Positions 47,678 through 57,100 of a stretch of 58,183 nucleotides of DNA are shown here, piece after piece (positions within the stretch are counted from its first letter, which is position 1; the number at the start of each line of letters is the position of its first letter). Source of the stretch: an uncultured Curvibacter sp. Its GTDB lineage: Bacteria; Pseudomonadota; Gammaproteobacteria; Burkholderiales; Burkholderiaceae_C. A program made the position numbers and the translations under genes. Under the pieces are notes generated by a model that saw nothing but the letters and a program-made list of their open reading frames with translations, had not been told where the DNA came from and did no database searches. The stretch spans positions 1 through 58,183 of the forward strand of contig CAILKX010000063.1 of NCBI GenBank assembly GCA_903834975.1, read 5' to 3'.

Positions 47678-49531
47678 TTAACCCATCCAAACCGTGCCAA
47701 TGCGCACCGACTTCAATTTCTTGCGGGTGCCGTACCAAAGGTTGACCAAGCCACGCGAGAAGAAAACCGCCGAGAACATGGAGGTCAAAATACCAATGCA
47801 ATGAACCACTGCGAAGCCCCGCACCGAGCCCGATCCGAAGGCCAGCAAGGCCAAACCCGCGATCAGGGTGGTGATGTTGGAGTCCAAAATCGTCGCCCAA
47901 GCGCGGTCGTAACCCGCATGGATGGCCGTTTGCGGCGCCGCGCCTTGGCGCAGCTCCTCACGCACGCGCTCGTTGATCAGCACATTGGAGTCAATCGCCA
48001 TGCCCAAAGCCAAGGCCATCGCCGCAATGCCGGGCAAGGTCAACGTGGCTTGCAACATCGACAGCACGGCCACCAAGAGCAGCAAGTTAACGCCCAGCGA
48101 GACGCTGGAAATGACCCCAAAAACGAGGTAGTAGAGGCACATGAAGATGACAATCACCATAAAGCCCCAGCTCACGCTGTGAAAGCCCTTGGCAATGTTC
48201 TCAGCACCCAGCGTGGGGCCAATGGTTTGCTCTTCGATGATTTCCATGGGGGCTGCGAGCGAGCCCGAGCGCAACAGCAGCGATTCATCGGTGGCTTCCA
48301 TGGCCGTCATGCGGCCTGAGATTTGGACACGACCCCCGCCGATTTCGCTGCGAATGACCGGAGCGGTGACCACTTCGCCCTTGCCTTTTTCAAACAAGAT
48401 GATGGCCATGCGCTTGCCCACGTTGTCACGCGTGACGTCGCGGAAAATGCGGGCGCCTTTGGCGTCCAAGGTCAGGTTGACTGTGGGTTCTTGGGTCTGG
48501 CTCTCAAAGCCGGGCTGGGCATCGGTGAGGTTGTCGCCGGTCAGCAGCACTTGCTTTTTGACGATGACGGGCTGGCTGTTTTTATCCAAAAAACGCTCGT
48601 CGCCAAAAGGCACCGCGCCGTCGCCACGCTCAGCACCGCGGGCCTCGGGGCTTTCGTCGACCATGCGGATTTCCAACGTGGCGGTGCGGCCCAAAATGTC
48701 TTTCGCCTTGGCCGTGTCCTGAACCCCAGGCAATTGCACAACGATGCGGTCCAAGCCCTGCTGCTGAATCACCGGTTCGGCCACGCCGAGTTCGTTGATT
48801 CGGTTGTGCAGGGTGCTGATGTTTTGCTTGAGAGCGGCTTCTTGTTCTTTGCTGGCCGCGATGGGCTTCAAGGTGGCAGAGAGTTTGAACTCTGCGCCGG
48901 TCGGCGTTTGCACCACGTTCAAGTCGGGAAAGGCGTCGCTGATGGCATTCTTGGCGGCCTCGGCGGTTTGGGCGTCACGCGCATTCACTTCAACCGTTTG
49001 GCCATTGCGGCTGATGCCGCTGTGGCGAATGCCCTTTTCACGCAACAAGGTGCGGATATCGCCCGACAGCGATTCGGCCTTCTTGGTCAAGGCCGCCGAC
49101 ATGTCGACCTGCATCAAGAAGTGAACGCCACCGCGCAAATCCAAACCCAAATACATGGGTGCGGCATGCAATGACGTGAGCCACTGCGGCGTGCTCGACA
49201 AAAGGTTGAGGGCAACGATGTAGCTGGGCTCGTCCGCGTTGGGAATCAAAGCACGTTGTAAGGCGTCTTTGGCCTTCAACTGCTCGTCGGTCGTCGTGAA
49301 GCGCGCCTTGATGGAATTGCCATCGAAACTGATGGCCGTGGGCTTCAAGTCGGCACTTTTGAGCACCTCTTCGACACGCTGCAAAGTGGAGGTGTCCAAC
49401 TTCAAAGTGGCTTTACCGGACGACACTTGGACGGCCGGCGATTCACCAAAAAAATTGGGCAGCGTGTAGACCACGCCAATCAACAGCACCACCAAAATGA
49501 GCGCGTACTTCCAGGCCGGGTAACGATTCAT
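47678..49531 (-). CDS. secD: Protein translocase subunit SecD
   Basis: 617 residues. N-terminal membrane helix (YALILVVLLIGVVYTLPNFF), large periplasmic P1 domain with LGLDLRGGVHFLMQVD and LDRIVVQLPGVQDT, then five helices with the conserved AMALGMAIDSNVLINERVRE. Complete and of normal length. Part of yajC-secD-secF on the minus strand. Confidence 0.97.
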   Translation of the reverse strand: MNRYPAWKYALILVVLLIGVVYTLPNFFGESPAVQVSSGKATLKLDTSTLQRVEEVLKSADLKPTAISFDGNSIKARFTTTDEQLKAKDALQRALIPNADEPSYIVALNLLSSTPQWLTSLHAAPMYLGLDLRGGVHFLMQVDMSAALTKKAESLSGDIRTLLREKGIRHSGISRNGQTVEVNARDAQTAEAAKNAISDAFPDLNVVQTPTGAEFKLSATLKPIAASKEQEAALKQNISTLHNRINELGVAEPVIQQQGLDRIVVQLPGVQDTAKAKDILGRTATLEIRMVDESPEARGAERGDGAVPFGDERFLDKNSQPVIVKKQVLLTGDNLTDAQPGFESQTQEPTVNLTLDAKGARIFRDVTRDNVGKRMAIILFEKGKGEVVTAPVIRSEIGGGRVQISGRMTAMEATDESLLLRSGSLAAPMEIIEEQTIGPTLGAENIAKGFHSVSWGFMVIVIFMCLYYLVFGVISSVSLGVNLLLLVAVLSMLQATLTLPGIAAMALALGMAIDSNVLINERVREELRQGAAPQTAIHAGYDRAWATILDSNITTLIAGLALLAFGSGSVRGFAVVHCIGILTSMFSAVFFSRGLVNLWYGTRKKLKSVRIGTVWMG

Positions 49532-49613
49532 AAACGGACTAATTCAGACGATGATTGATCGAAGTTGGCAACCGCGCCTGGCTTGGCCCGGGTGTGCTGC
49601 ACAGGCAAGCGTC

Positions 49614-49949
49614 TTATTTGGCGACCGTGCCCTTGGGCAACACTTGCACCACGGCACCGCGCTGCACCTGAATTTCAACACCAGGGGCAATTTCAAGGCC
49701 AAGGACCGATTCGCCCAACTTGTTGATCTTGCCCATGACGCCCCCCGTGGTGACCACTTCATCCCCCTTGGCCAAGGCCTCGAGCATGGCTTTGGTTTCT
49801 TTTTGGCGCTTCATTTGAGGACGGATCATGATGAAGTAGAGCACCACAAACATCAGCAGCAAAGGGGCCATGCTGGTGATGGTGGCCATCATGTCGCCAC
49901 CCGCGGCAGCGGCGGGGGCAGTTTGAGCGTAAGCAGAAGAAATAAACAC
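49614..49949 (-). CDS. yajC: Preprotein translocase subunit YajC
   Basis: 111 residues with one membrane helix (APLLLMFVVLYFIMIRPQMK) and a small cytoplasmic domain (LAKGDEVVTTGGVMGKINKL). It associates with SecDF. The N-terminal part, FISSAYAQTAPAAAAGG, looks signal-like, as in many betaproteobacterial YajC. secD starts 82 nt downstream. Confidence 0.95.
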   Translation of the reverse strand: MFISSAYAQTAPAAAAGGDMMATITSMAPLLLMFVVLYFIMIRPQMKRQKETKAMLEALAKGDEVVTTGGVMGKINKLGESVLGLEIAPGVEIQVQRGAVVQVLPKGTVAK

Positions 49950-49967
49950 AAAGGTCTCCCGATTGAA

Positions 49968-51257
49968 TTAACCGGGCATTGTATGCGGCCAAAGCACCCA
50001 AAGCGCCAAGGGCTGCTTCAGGCGCCCCGCCAATTCGCCGGCTGAATCCCCAGAGCCCGCAAAGTAATCGGCCCGCACGGCGCCTTGAATGGCGCTGCCG
50101 GTGTCTTGGGCAAAGACCCATTTTTGCAAATTGACTGTCGGGCCCTTGCTCACCAACCAAGCGGGGGTGCCATAAGGAATGCTGCGTGGGTCGACCGCAA
50201 TGGAGCGCCCCGCGGTCAAGGGCAGGCCTTGAGCGCCAATGGGGCCGCCAAACCCAGCCTCTGGTTGGGACGTCGGCAGTTTTTGCTCTTTGAAAAACAC
50301 ATAGCGGGGGTTTTTCCAAAACAATTCTTGGCTGCGTTGGGGGTTCTTGGAGAGCCACTGACGGATACCTGGCCAGCTGGCGTCTTGGATCAACCCCTGA
50401 TCCAACAACCACCTTCCAATGCTTTGGTAAGGCTGTCCGTTGGTCCCCGCAAAAGCCAATCGAACGGTTTGGAGGCGACCATCGGGCTCGGTTATTTGCA
50501 ACTGGCCAGATCCTTGAATGTGCAAAACCAAGGCTTGTACCGGGTCGGCCAAATAGGCAATTTCTCGACCCCGCAAGGCCGCTTTGGCCTCTGGCAGCGT
50601 TTCAATTTGCTGGCGCGTGAACCAAGGACTTTGGGCCGTGAAATGGGGGGGAGAGGGGGAAGAGGAGGGGGTGGGCAATTGGTAGAGCGGGACCGAGAAG
50701 CCTTCACCGGGCAATCGGCGCGCCGCCAAAACCGGCTCGTAATAAGCGGTCAACAGGCCTTGGCCTTGGCCTTGACTTTGGTTTTGGTTTTGACTTTGGC
50801 CCGCCAAGGGCTCCACTCGGTAGGGCTGGAAGTGCGACAACACCCAACGCGTTCGGTCCTCCACCGACGCCGCGCTTAACCGTTTGATTTCAGGGCACAG
50901 CGGCTTGAAGGCGGCCGGCGGGCGCTCGCAGTTGCGCACCCAAACAGGCCAAAATTCGGCGTCGGCCACTTGCAAAACCGAAGGCCCCGTCGCGCCTGGC
51001 GAAGGGGCCGTCCCGCCTACCGAAGGGGCCGCCCCTCCCGGCAACTCTTGCCAACGCACCGCCACCCAACGGCTGTAGGCTTGTTCACGAGGCGGTGGCA
51101 AAGGGTTTTTATCCCAGGCAGACAAGTCCAACTGCCCGCTGGGTTCGCCACCCCCCGCGTTGACACGGCCCCCTTCCGCGCGGTTCAGTCCCGTCGTCGG
51201 CCCACTCGAACAAGCGGCCAACAAAAAAGCCGCGATCAAAAGCGCAAAAAGGGGCAT
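49968..51257 (-). CDS. mltA: Membrane-bound lytic murein transglycosylase A
   Basis: About 429 residues. Lipoprotein signal MPLFALLIAAFLLAACSSG with the lipobox Cys, then the MltA domain (TAYYEPVLAARR) and the 3D domain (LTAGRSIAVDPRSIPYG, FAQDTGSAIQGAVRADYFAG) with its catalytic Asp. It cleaves glycan strands and yields anhydro-muropeptides for recycling. A Gln/Ser/Asn/Gly repeat run and a Pro/Ser-rich stretch interrupt the domain. The start ATG 51255-51257 puts the signal at the N-terminus; a longer frame to 51458 is not convincing. Confidence 0.92.
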   Translation of the reverse strand: MPLFALLIAAFLLAACSSGPTTGLNRAEGGRVNAGGGEPSGQLDLSAWDKNPLPPPREQAYSRWVAVRWQELPGGAAPSVGGTAPSPGATGPSVLQVADAEFWPVWVRNCERPPAAFKPLCPEIKRLSAASVEDRTRWVLSHFQPYRVEPLAGQSQNQNQSQGQGQGLLTAYYEPVLAARRLPGEGFSVPLYQLPTPSSSPSPPHFTAQSPWFTRQQIETLPEAKAALRGREIAYLADPVQALVLHIQGSGQLQITEPDGRLQTVRLAFAGTNGQPYQSIGRWLLDQGLIQDASWPGIRQWLSKNPQRSQELFWKNPRYVFFKEQKLPTSQPEAGFGGPIGAQGLPLTAGRSIAVDPRSIPYGTPAWLVSKGPTVNLQKWVFAQDTGSAIQGAVRADYFAGSGDSAGELAGRLKQPLALWVLWPHTMPG

Positions 51258-51345
51258 CGCCAAAGCAAACGGTTGGTAGTGACCGAAGTCGGCGGTTCGC
51301 CGCCTTTCTACAATAGCGTGAAGCAACCGGAGCGTTTTGACCATC

Positions 51346-51504
51346 ATGGGTTTTATGTGGATTTTTCTAGAAGCCGGACTCGCCCTGCTGATCTTGGTGG
51401 CGATTGTTTGGTGGACCATGTTTGCGGGACGCTCGAAAGGTGAAATACCGGGCGACAAGACAGCACCGCTTTCAGCCGATCAAGACCGGCCCCTCAAACA
51501 TTGA
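51346..51504 (+). CDS. Small single-pass membrane protein of unknown function
   Basis: 52 residues beginning MGFMWIFLEAGLALLILVAI. One hydrophobic helix (residues ~3-25) is followed by a basic patch (AGRSKGE) and a polar tail ending RPLKH. Positive-inside logic puts the tail in the cytoplasm. It is divergent from mltA (88 nt apart) and its 3' end overlaps the convergent response-regulator gene by 11 bp. GGAGC lies upstream, though somewhat far. I do not recognise a named family. The clean helix and the position between two genes argue for a real gene. Confidence 0.6.
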   Translation: MGFMWIFLEAGLALLILVAIVWWTMFAGRSKGEIPGDKTAPLSADQDRPLKH

Positions 51505-52126
51505 GGTGGTCTTCGCGAATCAGGTTGGCCAACTCCACCGCCGACTTGACCCCCATTTTGTCGAACACCCGCGCGCGGTGCACCTCCACTGTGCGCACGC
51601 TGATGTTGAGCTGATCGGCGATCAATTTATTGGGCAAGCCTTCAATCACCAAATCCAGAACCGATCGCTCACGCTCGGTCAATTCGGCCAATTTGCTGGC
51701 CACTTCATTGCGTCGTTTCAACTGAGCCAGCGCATCATGTGATTGCCACAAGGCCTGTTCAATGCGGTCCACCAAGGCGTTGTCGGAGAAAGGCTTTTCA
51801 CAAAAATCAAACGCGCCCCGCTTGACGGTGTCCACGGCGGTCGCGACATCGGCATGCCCCGTTAAAAAAATTACCGGCATCCAAGTCAAACTGCCGCGAA
51901 GGCGCAGGCGTTCAAACAAAGCCAGGCCGCTCATGCCCGACATGCGCATGTCCAACAGCAAGCAACAGGGGTCTTGGGGCGTTCCAGGAAAGCGCTGCTC
52001 GAAGGCTTCGGCGCTGTCAAACACCTCGCTGAACAAACGGCGCGAGCGCAAAAGCCACGACAACCCGTCACGCACGTCGGCGTCGTCGTCGACCACATAC
52101 ACGGTGGCATCAAAATTCAGCTGCAT
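51494..52126 (-). CDS. FixJ/DctR-type response regulator (LuxR output)
   Basis: 210 residues. Receiver: VYVVDDDADVRDGL, phosphorylated Asp in CLLLDMRMSGMSG, Thr in IFLTGHAD, Lys in FCEKPFSD. The C-terminus is a LuxR helix-turn-helix (LTERERSVLDLVIEGLPNKL, SVRTVEVHRARVFDKM). It pairs with the PAS kinase gene ending 30 nt upstream. I prefer ATG 52124-52126; ATG 52138 adds four residues. The stimulus may be a C4-dicarboxylate by resemblance to DctS/DctR, but no transporter gene is nearby. Confidence 0.9.
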   Translation of the reverse strand: MQLNFDATVYVVDDDADVRDGLSWLLRSRRLFSEVFDSAEAFEQRFPGTPQDPCCLLLDMRMSGMSGLALFERLRLRGSLTWMPVIFLTGHADVATAVDTVKRGAFDFCEKPFSDNALVDRIEQALWQSHDALAQLKRRNEVASKLAELTERERSVLDLVIEGLPNKLIADQLNISVRTVEVHRARVFDKMGVKSAVELANLIREDHLNV

Positions 52127-52156
52127 AGGGAAAATCATGCCACATCTGTGCGGGAC

Positions 52157-54190
52157 TCAGGTCGGCGCCAAAGGCAAGGTAAAAATGAAGACCGAGCCTT
52201 GGGGCGAATTCTGTTCAAACTCCAGCGAGCCGCCGTGCTGCTCTGCCACGGTTCGACAAAGGCTCAAGCCCAACCCCATGCCCTCGCTTTTGGTGGTGAA
52301 AAAAGGCGTGAACAAACGCTCGGCGACTTCCTCGCTGATGCCCAAACCCTGGTCCACCACTCGCCAGACCAATTGGGTTTTGGTCGGCGCATCGGCGTCA
52401 AAGATTTCAATTCGCCGGGCTTGAATTTTCAGAATGCGTTGCGCCACCGGAATCTCTTCCATCGCTTGCATGGCATTGCGCGCCAAGTTCAACAAGACCT
52501 GTTCCACCATGGTGCGGTCACAAATCACTTTTGGCAATTGAGGCGACAGCTCGGTCACCACACGCACCGACAATTTACGGGCCTGTAAATTCACCAAGGG
52601 CAAGATCGCCGCCAACAGTTCTTGCGCGCCCACCTGTTCACGTTGTTGTTTGCGACGGCGCACGAAATCGTTCACGCTTTTAATCACTCGGCCGGCGCGC
52701 TCGGATTGTTCCGCAATGCGCGACAAGGCCATCTGAAGGTCACCGGCCACATCGGCGGCGGTTTCATCGGTCATCAAACCGGCTTTCAACAAGTTGATGG
52801 ACCCATTGGCATAACTGGAAATGGCCGCCAAGGGTTGGTTCAGTTCATGGCTCAGCAAAGAGGCCATTTCACCGACCGTCGCCAAGCGGGCCGTGGCTTG
52901 TAAGCGCTCTTGGGTGGCGCGAGACAACTCTTCGATGCGGCGCTTCTCACTCAAATCCAAGACCGCGCTCATCCAACCCGTTTGCTCACCCGCCGCGTTA
53001 ATCAAAGGGGCCTCGACCACCAAGACCGGAAATTGCTCGCCCGATTTTCGTTTGAATACCGCCTCAAAACCCTCTCGCGCAGAGCCTTGGGTGCTGATCC
53101 GTTGTTGCTGAACTTGGCGGTATTCCGCGACCAAATGATCGGGCCAGTAGGGGGGCGTGTTGATTTGGGTTCGAAGTTCTTCGACGGTAAAACCAACCAT
53201 CTCGCAAAAAGCGGGATTCACATAGGTGATCTGGCCTTGCAGATCGCGCGCCCGCAAGCCCGTCACCAAAGAATCCTCCATGGCCTTGCGAAAAGCCAGG
53301 GCCTCGCCCAGCTCGCGCTCGGCACTGAGTCGGCGTCGGGTGTCGCGCACCAACATCACCATGACCCCGACCAAGGCCAAGGACAACAAGGTCACCAAGG
53401 CGGTCAAGAAGTTGGGCACAAAGTCGGGGGTTCCCTGCCAGCTGTCCAAATGCAGGACCATCGTATTGCCCGGCAACTCCAAGGTTTTCTGGGCGCTGAA
53501 CAAACGCACGCCCCGCTGCGCGGTCCCTGACACCGCGAGGCGGGTGCCATCGGCGTCGGTCAATGCCAGTTGTTCGGTGCGGGCCAATTTGCGGGCCGTC
53601 AGGTCAGCCAGAATGTCCGCCAACCCATAGCGGGCGACCAAAAACCCAACAAGGTGGCCATGCTCTTTCAGAGGCCAGCACATGGCCATCATTTCAGTGC
53701 CCAGGCCGTCTTCTTGCGGCACAAAATAGGAAGGCGAGTAGGCCGCAGCGCCCACTTGGCGGGCCCGGTTACAAGCCTGCGTCATTTCTTTCAAGGCTTC
53801 AATTTGCGCCTCGTCATCGCCCAAGCTGCGCCGGTAGGGGGTGTCCATCTGAGCCTTGCGGTGCAGGTTTTCATCGAGCCACTCGAGCCGCAAAATCTCA
53901 CGCTGTTGCGCCAAAAAAACGTCGGCCTCATGCTGCCATTGCGACAGGGTCGGGCGACGCAACATCCCCGCCTGCAAGGCTTTCACGTCTCCGGCGAGGT
54001 GTGTGCGCAGGTCTTTGCCAACGTCTTCAATTTCGGCCTCGACTTGGCGTTGCAATTGATCGGCTTCAAGCCGACCCGCCAGATAAATCAAGGTGCCCAG
54101 CAGGGTGACGACCAAGACGCCCAAGACCACGACCAACAGCCAACGCTGAACGTTGGGTGTGCGCCAATCAATTTTTACCAAGCGCTTCAT
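52157..54190 (-). CDS. PAS-domain sensor histidine kinase (DctS/FixL-like)
   Basis: 677 residues. Membrane helix one (WLLVVVLGVLVVTLLGTLIYL), a periplasmic sensor region to about residue 260, and helix two (FLTALVTLLSLALVGVMVMLV). Then come a PAS domain (ITYVNPAFCEMVGFTVEELR), the phospho-His in LLSHELNQPLAAISSYANG, and ATPase motifs (NLARNAMQAME, VVDQGLGISEEV, GLGLSLCRTVAEQHGG). HELNQPL is typical of the FixL/DctS/TtrS group. The start ATG 54188-54190 lies inside the end of the yhdP-like gene (23-bp overlap), so the pair may be read through from it. Confidence 0.9.
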   Translation of the reverse strand: MKRLVKIDWRTPNVQRWLLVVVLGVLVVTLLGTLIYLAGRLEADQLQRQVEAEIEDVGKDLRTHLAGDVKALQAGMLRRPTLSQWQHEADVFLAQQREILRLEWLDENLHRKAQMDTPYRRSLGDDEAQIEALKEMTQACNRARQVGAAAYSPSYFVPQEDGLGTEMMAMCWPLKEHGHLVGFLVARYGLADILADLTARKLARTEQLALTDADGTRLAVSGTAQRGVRLFSAQKTLELPGNTMVLHLDSWQGTPDFVPNFLTALVTLLSLALVGVMVMLVRDTRRRLSAERELGEALAFRKAMEDSLVTGLRARDLQGQITYVNPAFCEMVGFTVEELRTQINTPPYWPDHLVAEYRQVQQQRISTQGSAREGFEAVFKRKSGEQFPVLVVEAPLINAAGEQTGWMSAVLDLSEKRRIEELSRATQERLQATARLATVGEMASLLSHELNQPLAAISSYANGSINLLKAGLMTDETAADVAGDLQMALSRIAEQSERAGRVIKSVNDFVRRRKQQREQVGAQELLAAILPLVNLQARKLSVRVVTELSPQLPKVICDRTMVEQVLLNLARNAMQAMEEIPVAQRILKIQARRIEIFDADAPTKTQLVWRVVDQGLGISEEVAERLFTPFFTTKSEGMGLGLSLCRTVAEQHGGSLEFEQNSPQGSVFIFTLPLAPT

Positions 54191-57100
54191 CTGAATTGGC
54201 GGCCGGCTTAAAGGGCACTTCAACCACACGGGGGTCGGTCCACGTGCCATCAATCAAAAATTCCTTGGTGGCCGCGGCCATGAAGGGACGTCGCAAAATG
54301 TATTGCGCGACAAAACTGCCCAAACCCACCACGGGGTTGATGGCCGCCACCAGCAACGAGGCCGTTCCGGCGTTGACTTCAGGGATGACGACGACCGTCA
54401 GATGCTGGGTTTCTTTGGGAATGTCGACTTGCCCTTCCATCATGACCGCCGCATTCACACCGCGCATTTGCAGGTTCCGGGTATTGGCGATGCCCTTTTC
54501 AATGAGCACCTCCCCGCGCAGAGAATCGAAGGCAAAGCCATCGCTGAAAACATCCCGAAAATCCAAGGTCAATCGCTTGGGCAATGATTGCAAACTCAAG
54601 ACGCTGAGCAATTTGGCCGAGCCCAGCTCGGTTTTTAAAAACTGACCATTTTCCAAATTCAATTTCAAGCGCCCGCCCAAGCTCGCTTCGTCAAAAGCCA
54701 TGGGCGACCCTTGCCAAAGGAGTTCCCCCTCTAACTTGCCATGGGAAGAAGCGATTTGACCTGTGAGGCCCAATCGGTCCAATAATTTACCGGCGTCTTT
54801 GACGTCCAATTTGAAATTCAATTGGGTTTGGTGCAGGCCTTTGCCCGGCAGCCACTGACCGCTGGAGGCCAGGCTGGCCTCAGGTACGGTCACGTTGAGC
54901 CGGTCCAACTGCCATTCCCGTTCTGCACGGGCATTGACGCGGTTCAAGGCCAACACCTCGAGACGCCCCAACGACAAACCGCGCAATTCGGTGCTGTCCA
55001 CCACGATGTCCAAATCCGGCATGCTCACAGGGGGGTCGCTCAGCAAGCTTTCCACCTCGGCCTGGGTGCTCTTGGCCAGTTTCAAATAAGCCAGCCGGGC
55101 AAAAATTCGGCCTTCGGGGTTGGTGCTGTCTTTGCCCTCAGACGCCGGACGAAATTCGATGTTGCCAGCCAATTCTTTGGCCTCCACTTTGGCGCGCCAG
55201 AGTGGGAATTTGTCCGTCGCCTTTTCACCCTCGGCCATTTCTCGCTTGGCGCTCAAACTGAGGTTGTTCAGGGTGCGTGATTGAAAGACCAAAACCGGCG
55301 TATTGACGCTGATTTGGCTGGGCAAGTAGGCATTCCACGTTGCGCTTGTCAGGTCGGCTTTGCCATTGTCCGAGGCCGTCGTGACACCGGTTTGTAAGCC
55401 CAACTGACTCCACCGGTCCAGGTTCAATTTGGGCAGGTTAATTTGGGCCGACACCACCCTGTCTTCGGGTCTTGTTGAAAGGGCATTCGTCGACTCTTTG
55501 AAGGGCGTCCCAAGCTGCCACCGGCCCTGCAACACCTTGGGCTCGGGACCGCTGACATCGCGCAGATAATTCAGGGCCAACTGGTCGCCCCATTTGAGCT
55601 GCAGACGGTCATTCCAGCCCGCCGTGGCGGGGCTGACATTGCCCCCGTTGTTGGGATTGGCCCCTGGGCGGGCACCCGTCGCACGGGACCTCACCAAGCG
55701 TCGCTCAGCGTGCAGCGGCGCGCTCATCTCGGCCGTTTTGGCAAAGGGCTCGGGCAAATCCAAAGCCAAGCCTTGTAAGTTGCTGTCAAATTGCCAATTG
55801 ATGCCGCCTTCCACGGCGCTGATTTGCAAGGTGTAAGGGGCGCTGCCACTGGCCTGTGCCAAAGGTTTAACGAATGCCTTCAATTCTGGCGCCTGTCGCA
55901 AACCTTCGGCACTGAATGCCCCGCTGACACGGATTTGCCCTTGCGAACCTTGCAATTTAGGCACTTTGAAGTTCATGGCGCCGTCCAGCTTCACATCGCC
56001 CCCCAAGGCCTGCGCTTGCAAATTCGCCAAAGTCAGATTGGACTCGGTGAAGGCCACCGAACCCCGCACCTTGGTCAAACGTGGCACCTCTGCCATCAAC
56101 TTGAACTCGTTGCCTGCCAATAAAACACTGCCTTGCGCCTTGCTGCGGCTCATTTGTTCGAGCGGCAAAGAAAGTTTGAGTTTCAGCTCTGCGGCCCCTG
56201 TGGCCTGCGCATCGGACAGGACTTGGTCGGTCCAATCGGAAACAGGCGACTTGGCCACCACCTTGAGCATGTCATTCAAAGGGCCCTTCACGGTGCTGTT
56301 GACCTGAACCACTGAGTGGTCAAAATCAGCGATGCGCACCTCCACTGGCGCAGCGACCAAGGCGGTGCCCGCGAGCTTGGCGGCGCTGGCCCGTATCTGC
56401 ATGCCCTGACCTTGAAAGTCCAACTGAGCGGCCATCTGGCTCAGCACAGGCCAATCACCAGAGGCGGGGGCGAAGTCCATGCTGGCGTCTTTCACCTGCG
56501 CTTGAACCTTAAACACCCCGCCCCGGTTGTCTTTGAAGGGAAAGTCATTCAAAAGGCCTTGCACTTGGAACTGGCCCTGCGTGATGCGGCCGCCCAACAA
56601 ACTTTGCTTCAAATAATCGCGCGTTTCGGGCATGGCGCTCTTGGGCAAGTAGCGCGCCACCTGCTTGACCTCGCCCCGCGACAAGCTGCCCTGCAAATTC
56701 AAATAACCTGGTAAACGTTGTGCCAACGGCGCGTTGGCTTGGCGGTCATCGGTGTGCCACTCCAAACGAGCTTGACCTTTGAGGTCGGCATTGGCGAGGG
56801 TCAGCTCCGGTATTTGCAGCCGAATTTTTTGTCCTTGCCCCTCAATTTGCCACTTCAGAACAGCCTGGAGTTGGTCCAAGGGTAATTTGACGTCATCGAA
56901 ATTGCCAGGCCAATCCAAGGCGCCTGCTGTCAAGTTCAACTTGGCCTGCCCCTCGCTTTGGGTGGTCTCCAAGGCGGCATCAAGCCCCTGCAAACCCGGC
57001 ATCCCATTGCCCGGCGACCAAGCGCCTCCTTTGAGTTGCGCCTTGAGTTTGAATTCGGCAGGCAATGGGTCGAGATTGCCCACCCAACTCATTTGCACCG

